Positions 25,793 to 34,870 of a DNA stretch of 64,000 nt are shown piece by piece. The notes beneath the pieces are model-generated. The model worked only from the letters and a program-made list of their open reading frames with translations, was not told the DNA's origin and made no database searches. Every line of letters begins with the position of its first letter. Position 1 is the stretch's first letter. Source of the DNA: Linnemannia schmuckeri (taxonomy: Eukaryota > Mortierellomycota > Mortierellomycetes > Mortierellales > Mortierellaceae); NCBI GenBank assembly GCA_029449235.1, contig JANATG010000019.1:186001-250000 (forward strand), in the 5' to 3' direction. The translations under genes and the position numbers were made by a program.

Positions 25793-25865
25793 TGGAGCAG
25801 TGGAGAGTCGAACTCCAGGCCTCACGCATGCGAAGCGTGCGCTCTACCAACTGAGCTACAACCCC
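25793..25865 (-). tRNA. tRNA-Ala (anticodon CGC), intronless
   Basis: 73 nt forming a full cloverleaf. The D arm is GCTC-loop-GAGC, the anticodon stem CACGC/GCGTG encloses loop TTCGCAT (anticodon CGC, reading GCG), and the T arm is TGGAG/CTCCA with loop TTCGACT. The acceptor carries the G3:U70 pair that is the main identity element for alanyl-tRNA synthetase, and the discriminator is A73. Position 6:67 is U-U, a mismatch in the acceptor stem, and 5:68 is U-G. A and B box promoters are inside the gene. No intron. Confidence 0.95.
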
Positions 25866-25970
25866 AACACAGACTAAATCAACCAATCTGATTGGCTGAA
25901 TCTAATATGTAAAAATTTCTCAATTCTACATTTTTGTAGTCTAGATACAAAACTTACTGAGTTCAAATAT

Positions 25971-26327
25971 TTGAATTTCCGAAAATCGGGGCCCCTGGTC
26001 CCGTGGTTTTTACCCCAAGTAGCGCGTTTCGGGTGGGAGCAGACGCAAGGCATCTCTGCCAAGGATAAAACATCGAAATACACAGGCCCCCGTGGTAACT
26101 GGAGCCAAAGATACGGTTACATCACGCGTGATGGTTTCTACCCGTATGGCGCTTCGCTAGCCATACGCGACGATTGGACCTGCCTTGGCGTGACCAAGAA
26201 TCCACACGCAGCTGATGAGCGGCTGTTGGAGAGTCTGTTGGGAAGGAGGAAGTTGTCATTGATGGAGAAGATGGGAAAAATCCCCTTCTTTTGTATCTTG
26301 TTTAATTTGCTTCCATTGAAGCTGTGA
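25971..26327 (+). CDS. Unrecognised open frame, 118 aa (doubtful)
   Basis: I do not recognise the product. The frame starts ATG 25971 and has a less repetitive, more protein-like middle part (for example RYGYITRDGFYPYGA and WTCLGVTKNPHAADE) than the surrounding frames. The last 25 residues look like read-through of AT-rich sequence. The opposite strand is open over 26138-26560, so coding strand is uncertain. It could be a remnant of a larger gene or transposon placed between the tRNA and Psf3, or chance. Confidence 0.2.
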   Translation: MNFRKSGPLVPWFLPQVARFGWEQTQGISAKDKTSKYTGPRGNWSQRYGYITRDGFYPYGASLAIRDDWTCLGVTKNPHAADERLLESLLGRRKLSLMEKMGKIPFFCILFNLLPLKL

Positions 26328-26826
26328 AGAGCAGCGGCAATTGTTGCGCAGAACCAGGTTGTAGACCGGGCGGCGACTGGTGGATGGTTCTTGGAAGAGT
26401 TTGGTATGTAGCCTCTGTTTCTGTCAAATGCCTCCCTTGAGCTTTTTACTGGAGAAATAAATTGCGTACAAAAAAGGACCTCTGGTCGGCCCTTGGGATC
26501 ATTGGAAGGTAGAGTGTGGGCTGGCTGTGATGATGAGGCAGTTTTGAGGTATACTGGCATAGGTGATAAGGGACGGAAATGACTCGAAAAGGCACAAATA
26601 CTGAAAGTACAATGACAAAAAATGAGTACAAAACAATATGAGTTGTTGCGACATTTTGAGTTAGTTTATTGGTAAGAAAGAGAGAGGAAGAGCTATGATA
26701 CAGTGAAAGTGTGAAATGGTGGCAGTGAGGTTGATCGCAAATAGGAAGTAACGAGTACTGAATATAAAAGATTTTTGGTTCGAAGGTGTGTGTGTGTGTG
26801 TGTGTGTGAAGGATTGAGAGAGCTGT

Positions 26827-28146
26827 CTAGGGAGCTTTCCTCTTGAGAAGCATCTCGCTTGCAGATCGTATCCTGCCAAAGGAGTGCTGGTTCCATTGAT
26901 GAATTGACGCGCTACTCTCCATTCCTGCCTTGTACACTATCAAAATAAAAACAAAGTTTGTCGCCGCTTGTTAGTGAACACTGAGCGCATCTTTGGCAAA
27001 AAAATCAACGTCGAGGATAGAAGTGAGAGCATTAGCTGAGTAGTCATACATGCTCGCTCGGTCTCGTCCAGGCGGTTCAAGTAGTCGGTTGTGTTGCTAT
27101 TTCCTCCTGACTGCGTGTGATCCATTGTCATCTGTAGTCTTGCCTTGAAAGCCTGTAGATCAAAAATTGAGCGGTTGATAGGTTGGCATGGTTATTAATT
27201 ACTCCCACATTATAAGCACCTTGCAATCCCGTCATCCCTGAAAATATCGCCTGCGATGTATTTTACCCCTTCCATCACTCCAGCCAAGGCCATATCATCA
27301 ACCCTAAATAAGTCAAAAAAAGAAAAAAATGCATTGATTCACAGAGCACCACACACTTTCAAAAAATAAACAAAAATAAACAAAAAAAACGGCACGTAAG
27401 AAAATGAAGAACCTACAGCTGAAGGTAAATGGTCCCGAAACGGAAAAAGTTGGGACACTGTTTCGTCAAGTCGACAGTATTGGCATCCGCTCGGAGGGCA
27501 TTCCTGACTTTGGGTCCAAAGAATTCTGGTGTCTCAATCTCTATACCCACCGTTTGTTCCTCGCTAGGGAATCGTGAATAGGTGGGCGAGAAAATTGGTG
27601 GCGTTAATTATGGTCACCTTGCTGCTGCGATTCGAATGCGAGAGGGCAAATTGAGGAGTAAGAAGAGGGGACTTACTGTTCCACGATCTCTCGTGCGAGC
27701 CAGAATGGTATATCGAACCTCGATCCAGCCTTGAGCTGTGTCGGTCATGTTGAGTTGTTGTCGTCGATGTTATCAATGTACACGTATGAAGTGAGAAAAA
27801 AAGTGAGAAAAAGGTGTCAGTTGCTTACTGCCTTCCTCGAATGCAAAATGACCCTTTGAGCCTGGTTCATAATACGATTAATATCCACGTCCAGGATAAC
27901 AAAGACTAACCGCATCGTCATGCCCTCCTTCCAGCCATGCAAGTCCCGGGATGTTACTCTGAAAGGCACACTTGACGTTCTACACATGCACCGTACAAAC
28001 ACAAAAAAGTAACACTGTTAGATGACCACCAGAATTCTCATGGAATCATACTAAACAGAGCTCTCTTCCCGGAAAAGTAATGTGTTCTCCGAGGAAGGTA
28101 CCTGATCCTCTGCGAGGATAGCGTCGATGTCGTAGTAGTCTTCCAT
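26827..28146 (-). CDS. PSF3: GINS complex subunit Psf3
   Basis: Subunit of the Sld5-Psf1-Psf2-Psf3 GINS tetramer that joins Mcm2-7 and Cdc45 in the replicative helicase. Seven exons fit one 189-aa protein with every phase conserved: 28146-28102, 27979-27911, 27735-27677, 27563-27417, 27303-27267, 27152-27050, 26936-26827. Start MEDYYDIDAILAED is diagnostic; then IPGLAWLEGG, KAGSRFDIPFWLAREIVE, TPEFFGPKVRNALRADAN, CPNFFRFGTIY and a C-terminal helix with KRKAP. The exon 5 donor is GTAAAA; that choice is made because GVMEG|AFKARLQ aligns without gap to human Psf3 while read-through does not. Length is within the family range (about 165-216). Confidence 0.93.
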
Positions 28147-28602
28147 TGGTCCTGTCCAAGTCGTCGTCGTTGTCTGTGTGAATGCAGCGATGAATAACAA
28201 AAGGGAACGCGCTTTGAAAAATACCAAACAACATCAAAAGACTGCCGCGACTTGGTTTTTGTGACTTTCATTGTTCATTTATTCAAAGTGGCAAAGGCCG
28301 TGACACAAAGAAGCAAACAATTAGTCCTTCCTTGTTCCTTCCTTCCCTTGTTTCCCCTTTTGTGCACAAGTGCAAAGCCGCAAAGGAGAATGAAGAAACA
28401 AGCAGGGAGAAGAAAGATACAGAGAATCGGCGCATGATGCAGATAAACAAAGGATAATAGCAACAAAGAGAGTTAAAAGTGTCTGTCTGTGCAATCTGTA
28501 TGACGTGTATGAGAGATGTGTTGTGGGTGTGGGTGTGTGTGTGAGAGGGGGGGGGGGGGGGGGGGCGAGTGCAAGTCGATGTTCGTCTTGGTCTCAGTGC
28601 GA
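28147..28602. other. Intergenic, promoter side of Psf3
   Basis: Upstream of Psf3 and downstream of the next minus-strand gene. It holds one ACGCGC core (28207-28212) that could be an MCB-like cell-cycle site, and a (GT)n/G19 tract (G run 28547-28565). No gene seen. Confidence 0.5.
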
Positions 28603-29463
28603 TCAGGGCCATGAGGGCAAGATCCCATCTATCTCATGCTCGTCCAAACGGATCTCATGCACCATCACAAAGGAATCCTGGTTGTGGACATGCTGATTCT
28701 GATGCAGACCAATCGACAGACCCGCTTCTTCATAGCCACTGTTGCTGTTGTTGCTGTAGTTGGTGTGTTGGTTTGCCGAAGGCGAGCTGAACATGTGATC
28801 CACACCTAGACTGCGACGCTGGTGAGGCTTCAAGAACAGGTCTCCGTTCCAGTGGAATCCGCGGCTGGATTTGGGGATAATGTAGAGCTCTGATGAGACA
28901 GGCACCGCAGCGTAGACAGACTCCTTGGAGTGGATGAGGCTTGACATGGAGAGCGTCGGTGCCGAATAAGAGTAGGCCGACGAGGCCGAGAAAGACCAGT
29001 GTCCCGATCGGTTGTAAGTGTTACCGCTGGCTTGAGTACGATCGACACTCGGACGAGAGTCGATAGGTTCACTGGGAGTCGATGACAACGAGGGTGCCTT
29101 GGACGTGTTGAAGCCGGTGGGTTTCTTCGACGATGTGGTCATGGAAGGCCGAGAGGGAGCAGAAGCCAACGAGGTCATCGAGGTCGACGTCGAACAGGCA
29201 GGTGTGCTCTTCTGGTACAGTGTCGTTGTTGTCGTCAACTGAGCATCATCGAGATTTGCCTCGACCGCCATGTGTGAGACCTCGTCTTGGATCTCCTCCA
29301 TATGATCAGCGAACGGGTCTTGGTTTTTATCGACCAGCAAGTCATCGTGTCCCCGTACCAACAGACTCTCCTTCAGCGCTGCTGCAGGTGCGTCGACATC
29401 TGATTCAGCCGTTGGAGCAGTCATAGTTGTGACTCCAGAGTCAGAGTCGTGTTCCCACTTCAT
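28603..29463 (-). CDS. Unknown Ser/Thr-rich protein
   Basis: I do not recognise the family. A single open frame of 286 aa from ATG 29463 (MKWEHDSDSGVTTM). It is acidic at the N-terminus (ESLLVRGHDDLLVDKNQDPF), Ser/Thr/Pro-rich in the middle, and has two more structured-looking blocks near the C-terminus: SRGFHWNGDLFLKPHQRR and MVHEIRLDEHEIDGILP. No signal peptide or membrane segment. A good acceptor (pyrimidines then AAAG) sits 3 bases before the ATG, so an upstream exon may add N-terminal sequence. It lies between Psf3 and CENP-P on the same strand. The tail blocks could be short docking motifs. Confidence 0.6.
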   Translation of the reverse strand: MKWEHDSDSGVTTMTAPTAESDVDAPAAALKESLLVRGHDDLLVDKNQDPFADHMEEIQDEVSHMAVEANLDDAQLTTTTTLYQKSTPACSTSTSMTSLASAPSRPSMTTSSKKPTGFNTSKAPSLSSTPSEPIDSRPSVDRTQASGNTYNRSGHWSFSASSAYSYSAPTLSMSSLIHSKESVYAAVPVSSELYIIPKSSRGFHWNGDLFLKPHQRRSLGVDHMFSSPSANQHTNYSNNSNSGYEEAGLSIGLHQNQHVHNQDSFVMVHEIRLDEHEIDGILPSWP

Positions 29464-30121
29464 GCCTTTAGGAAAGAAAAGTGTGAAAGGATGTAGTGAG
29501 GTGGAAGAGAGTGTGCGCTCCAAGCGAAGAGAAAAGTGTTACTGAACAAACAAAGAAGAGTAACGAAGGTTCGTACGGGCACGCTTTGAATAAAGTGTTG
29601 TCCTTAAAGAGTGAATGGGGACAAGTCAAGGACAGGTGATGCAGAAGTAGAGGGTGAATGAACGAGTCCTTGCCTTTTTTTTCTGGTGATGGGCAGAGGA
29701 GGTTTTGTGAGAACACAAAGACGAAGGGAAAGAGTGAGGGAGTGAAGAAAGGTGGCGGTAGAGTTGAGGGGAAGAAAGAAAAGAAAAGAGAGGATGAAGT
29801 GAAAAAGAAAAGGGTTGCAAGGAGACGAAAGAAAAGGGACAAAGGAGGGAAGAAGGAAGAGGAATAAAGTGGGAGAGACGAAGGGATGATATATGTGTGT
29901 GCAAAGAAGGGAGAAGAAAAGAAAAAGGCGTCAAAAGGTGGACTGACTGGCTGAACTACCTGGCTGTTCTACCTCTGGGTATTGGGCAAAGGAAAAAAAA
30001 AAAAAAAAAAAAAAGTGAACATGACCCCAAGAAAGTCAGTCACGAGAGGTGTCAAAGCGAAGGCAATTGGACAAAAACGAAGGGCTCTCACAAATTGGTG
30101 GCACCGCTGTTGTCAATCGAC
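29464..30121. other. Intergenic, upstream of the unknown protein gene
   Basis: Strongly purine-rich on + (pyrimidine-rich on the sense strand of the minus gene), like other fungal leaders in this window. A-run at about 29994-30014. Could hold a 5' exon of the unknown gene. Nothing else seen. Confidence 0.5.
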
Positions 30122-32014
30122 TCATGGCCTGGTCCCGCCACCTCCTTCAGTCGCCTTCCTTCCAAAGACACATTGGAGCAGGATCGCAATCGCATTCTCG
30201 GTCCCCTTGAGCTGTATCAATCGTGCAAACTGTGTCGGAATCGCATCCAATGTCCCCTTCTCATCTGCCTGTCGCCCTGAAACAATGAATATCACAAGAA
30301 TAGAAAATTAGTGCCATCGCATTAGCATCATGATTATGTCCTCTGGCATCATATTCAAACCGCATTTCGACTTACATTTCTTGTGCATCCTGGGCAAAAG
30401 CCGCACATGGGGTATAATTCTGCCCTGCTCCGTTGTTTCAATGGTCCATTGCAGGACAAGCTCCGGGCTCGATTTGCTATGAAACACAACACATACCACC
30501 CATGTCAGTATGCTGTTGGTAAGATTCATGAGGAGAGACGAACGTTTCAAAGTGCGCAATCGTCAAAGTTCTACCTTGTGCCACTGAATGTAAGTGTCTG
30601 TACTCCTGGACCTCCAGGAAGAACCCACCGCGAGGAGGCATCAGCTTTGTCGAAGCTCGTTGACAGTGATCGCACCTTGGATTTCGACAATTTGAAGAAA
30701 GCGTGATTTGCTTTGAGGAGGCGAGGAAATCGTTGGGCGAGGTTGTTCATCAGCGTTTTGCGATCGTAGTCCATCTGAGCATATTTTAAGAACGTCCTAA
30801 AAAAGGGCAGCAGCATGGCGTGTTCCTCAGCGCTAAAAATATGGTTCCAAAAAATACGCGTCAAGTTAGTGCCTTTGTCCAGGAGAGACTGTCGCTATCA
30901 GTTCAAGCATTGTTGCTCAATTGACTGCATGATGTCTTACTTAGATACAAATCGGCCCAGTTCTTGTCGAACACTGTGTGGCAGCGTGATTTTCAGGTCT
31001 GTAAGGTTAAGGGATGGTTCGTGGACAATGAAATTGACCTCAAAGTCCAAGCGATAGCACGATCCTGCGATCTTATATCGTCGTTTGCCGTTTTCGCCCT
31101 CTGGTGTCGAAATAATATAGTTCTCGATTGACGTGAACACAAAGTCGGTAAAATTTTGAAGTCGCTGAACCTGTAGTTGATAGCAAGGTCATGTTAGAAG
31201 GCTTGTTCTGAGTGACAACAACACCGCGAATACGATCTAACGAGAGCAGCCCAAGAGGTGGGTTATTACCATGGCTAGATTGATGCCCGACTGTCCCTGT
31301 GTCGTCAGCGTGTTGAGGAGAGTCTTCACAGGTACAGCGGCCTTGCTCTTGTTCTCTTCCGACGTGCTTCCTGCTTCCCGCTCAGCCTCTGAAATTGAGA
31401 GCTGGTGAATACTACCGAGAACATTCCTATTGGAGTATTGCGCAATAAAAAAAGAACGTTAGAGATCAGCTCCATTGTGAATAATTACAATCTACATTAC
31501 GTCTTTTACACTGCAAAGACATGTACCTCATCTCCTTGGCCTCCGATTCTTGTGCTTTTTGATGACTCTCCAGTGCATCAACAACTGCGCGTGCTCGCCG
31601 CCGCCTCACAGCCTGGAGTCGACTCTCCAGTTCATCGACTACGGCTGTTGCGTGCCGGAGATGTTCAAGAATCCTGCTCTTTTCAATATGAAGGGCGTCT
31701 TCGTTCTCCTCATCCATCCTTAGTCTGTATGTTAGCGAGTCCCTTGGTCGGGTAATACTCCTGGCTGGCGAGGACATGTTTTTAAAAATTGAGTCGACAG
31801 GGATAGATATGCCACTGGGGACCGAGGGAGTGGAAGGAGCAGACCAAGTAGGTCCGAAAGGGGCATAGTTGCTGGTGGGATCGGCAGGCGTGATGTTCTC
31901 ATTAATGTTGCTGTTGTTATTGTTATTGTTGTTGTTGTTCCTTGTGGGAGTTGAGATTTCAACTCCGATGAGTGTGTCAGACTCCATTCCTTCGTCTATG
32001 CCTGTGGGATCCAT
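30122..32014 (-). CDS. Kinetochore protein CENP-P homologue (Ctf19/Fta2 family)
   Basis: Inner-kinetochore (CCAN) subunit, partner of CENP-O. Six exons give 462 aa with all phases correct: 32014-31527, 31426-31270, 31170-30941, 30832-30575, 30476-30376, 30276-30122. The N-terminal 100 residues are low-complexity (poly-N), then a coiled coil at about 100-160. The C-terminal half matches human CENP-P along its length: RRYKIAGSCYRLDFEVNF, LTDLKITLP, ELGRFVSNAEEHAMLLPFFR, YDRKTL, ELVLQWTIETTEQGRIIPHV, and TQFARLIQLKGTENAI at the end. The exon 3/4 junction was fixed by this similarity: GTAAGA donor and ATTTTTAG acceptor give FVS|NAEE, as against EFVSRAEE in human. Longer than human CENP-P (288 aa) because of the N-terminal extension. 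Confidence 0.9.
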
Positions 32015-32217
32015 TGCTTCACATCAAAAGGTGGTTAGAGGGAAAGAAGTTATGATTCAGGGCAGCAAATAAAGACGCGGTTTTTGGTCAAAGGTCGTAT
32101 GTGGCTTGCACCAAAGGGTGAGAAATGATGATCGCCACCAAATTCAGGAGAGGGATTCTTGTCCTGTCTCGCCCCTCTCCTGCTCCATAACCATACACAT
32201 AACCGCTCCCCTTTGAC
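32015..32217. promoter_or_regulatory. 203-bp shared divergent promoter (CENP-P / PARN)
   Basis: Only 203 bp separate the start codons of the CENP-P gene (-) and PARN (+), so both promoters must overlap here. No TATA box is obvious. Co-regulation is possible but inferred only from spacing. Confidence 0.6.
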
Positions 32218-34870
32218 ATGGAAATCGTCCGCGAGAACTTCCAGCGGGAGCTGCCATATATCAAGGAGGCCATCGAAGAGTGCGAGTTCATCGCCATCGA
32301 CGCAGAGTTCTCAGGTACAGGAAGCAGGAGAATCCAACAAACAGCTCGTAACTCATGGGGAAAAAACAACAACGACTGCCAGGAGCGCGTTGAAGAGCAT
32401 CGTCGTTAACATCTTTATGCACCGTCAACTCAACTCGCATAACATCATTATTAGGCCTTCACACGGAACCCAATCGCAGAACTCAGAACACGACTCTGGA
32501 AGAAGGCTACGAGGACCTGCGTAAAAGTGCCAGCAAATTTCTCACCATTCAGATTGGAATCTCGACTTTCAAGTTTGATCCGTCTAATGGAAGCTACTTG
32601 GCAAAACCATTCAACGTCTTTGTTTTCCCAACGACTCTGACTGGATATTCGCCTCAGGGAAGATGCTTCTTGACCGAGGCTTCTAGTCTGGATTTCTTGG
32701 CCAAAAACCGATTTGACTTTAACAAGTGGATCTACCAAGGTATTCATACGTCTTCTTTTTCATACACACGGAACATGCTTTTGTCCCCTTTGCTTGTGGG
32801 ATTGTGCACATGTGTTAATTAACGCTATTTTCTCGGCCTCCTTAGGTGTTCACTATATGACAAAGGACGAGGAAGAAATCTACGCGCGGGAGCGCACCAA
32901 GGCGGTGAACAATGAGATGGACAACATTGATGTGGATGCTGCCAACACTATGTGGCTCCAGGATGTCATGTAAGGGCTCTCCAGACCAACCATGTCTCAA
33001 TGACATCGCTCAGGGATTTCACTTTATATCACCGCAGGATCTAACCTATGGACTCTTTTCTACTGTGTGTATTCATAGTCAGCGTATTGGCGAGTGGAAG
33101 AACAGCAAGCAGGCACTGAACTTTATCAACATCCAAACCAACAGCGCCTATCAGCGCCGTCTTGTCTATCAGGAGGTCCGCCGATAGTAAGCACACGGGA
33201 AAATGATGAGATCGAAGAAGCTGTGAACAATCAACCTTTCTTGGAGAGATATGACAAAGCTGACAGAGTACACACTGCTATTCGTCCACAACTCTAGCTG
33301 GCCTACAGAGCTCAATGCCCGAGGACAAGGCGGACATATCAACATCACCAAGATCACGGAGAAGGAGCTGAAGATACAACAGCAGCAGCGTCAGGCGGAT
33401 TTACAGGTTTGTGAATGTCCATTATGAGTGTGCGGGGGAGCCCAGAGTGCGACTGCAGTCAAATAACTGAACTTGTCGGACTAAAGTACTCGATAACTCA
33501 ATTGGACTGGTTGACAATGTAGCGCGACATCGAGAGCTGTAGAGGATTCCGCGAAGTGATTGATATCCTATCAGCCTGCAAGAAGCCCATCGTAGGCCAC
33601 AACATTGTTGTGGATCTCGCGTACATTCTCGCGCAATTTGTTGGACCTCTCCCACCAACTGTTGAAGGATACAAGAAGATGATCCACAAGACATTCCCTA
33701 CGTAAGCGAGCCATCAAATTTTTTTTCACTTTGTACGGTATGGAGGGTACATTGCATGTATTTACCGTTAGATGGCTAATTGACACCAAGTGATCTGCCC
33801 TGCTCTCTTTTTATTATTATTTTAGTGTGATGGATACTAAGTACGTATCCTACACCGCGAACGCACTCAAGGTAGGCGAAAAATAACTGCAGACATTTTT
33901 CAAATGCCAATTGCCCTTTTGCTCCGCGAGATGGATATCTAAAATACCGACCACTCACCTGAACAGTCTCTACAATATTGATCTTTATTAGGGTCTTGCA
34001 TTCGATTCCAGCTTGGGGGGCCTTGAGAACATGGTCGGGACCATCAACTTTATGGGATGCCCTAGGATCAGTAAGTACAAAAGTTGGCTTGTTCTTGATT
34101 GGTTGCAATCGTGTTCTGTGGGCTATAGCGGAGGCGTGCTAGGTCTAATAAGACATGTGTTGCTTTTACTACAGTTCCTCACTATAGACACCAGCGCTAT
34201 CTTTCCCGGGACTTGGCACACGAGGCAGGTTACGATGCGTATATCACTGGGTCTATTATGATTCGCATGCTGGCGTTGATCGGTAAGAGACGTGCTTTGT
34301 CACGACCACCATGTTCGGATTATCACCCGATCGCTGATATGACTACTTACCCGCCTTTTATATTAATCAACAGCCAAGCATGAAGCCCCTGTGCCAACTC
34401 CACTGACCAAGCTCGAGATCCAGGTCAAGAAGAACGGCAAGAATGAGAAGAGATCATACTCTTCCAAGGATTCCAAGACATCCAAGACGCCCAAGGAGAT
34501 CACCAAACCCAAGAAGGCGTCACCACCCTCACCTTCACCTGTTGCGGCACCCGCTCCGGCTCCAGTCCCTGCGGCGCCCAAGAAGTTTTCGTACGCGGAT
34601 ATTGTTCACCGTCAACGTGCCCCCGCTGCCACTGCCGCTCCCGTTGTTGTTCCTGCTCCAGCACCTCCAACACCAGTTGTCGCTGCTGTGGAAGAGGAAG
34701 AGAATGAGGAAAGTGAAAGCAGCGAGTCAGACTATGACTACATTCAGGTATCGGACTTTCCGGTGCATGAGAAACCCTTCTCTTGGCAGAGCCCATCAGT
34801 GACCACACTGCAGAATGTCCTGCACTGGGGTCGTTCCTCCCATGGATGCATCAACCTCGTTAGCTCGTAA
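32218..34870 (+). CDS. PARN: Poly(A)-specific ribonuclease PARN
   Basis: 3'-5' exoribonuclease of the DEDD/CAF1 superfamily that removes poly(A) tails from mRNA and small RNAs. Ten exons in phase: 32218-32314, 32455-32739, 32846-32969, 33079-33186, 33298-33406, 33523-33701, 33826-33871, 33992-34070, 34175-34282, 34374-34870 (543 aa). Start MEIVRENFQRELPYI is typical. The four acidic residues and His are present: Asp28 and Glu30 (FIAIDAEFS), Asp272 (GHNIVVDLAYIL), His358 and Asp363 (HEAGYDAYITG). The insertion between the exonuclease halves (about 125-240) corresponds to the R3H region. The C-terminus has no clear RRM; it is a Lys/Ser then Pro/Ala-rich then acidic tail ending INLVSS, and could be shortened by an unseen last intron. 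Confidence 0.95.

Noticed and set aside
26783..26808. (GT)n repeat as a regulatory or Z-DNA element
   Set aside because: A simple dinucleotide run in the Psf3 3' flank with nothing to set it apart from other microsatellites.
27835..27867. Possible 33-nt extra exon of Psf3
   Set aside because: It fits phase but would insert residues exactly where human and fission yeast Psf3 align without a gap; direct joining of 27911 to 27735 is better.
30833..30893. Earlier acceptor for CENP-P exon 4
   Set aside because: The open frame extends upstream to about 30893, but only the acceptor before 30832 keeps phase with the GTAAGA donor and matches FVSxAEE of CENP-P.
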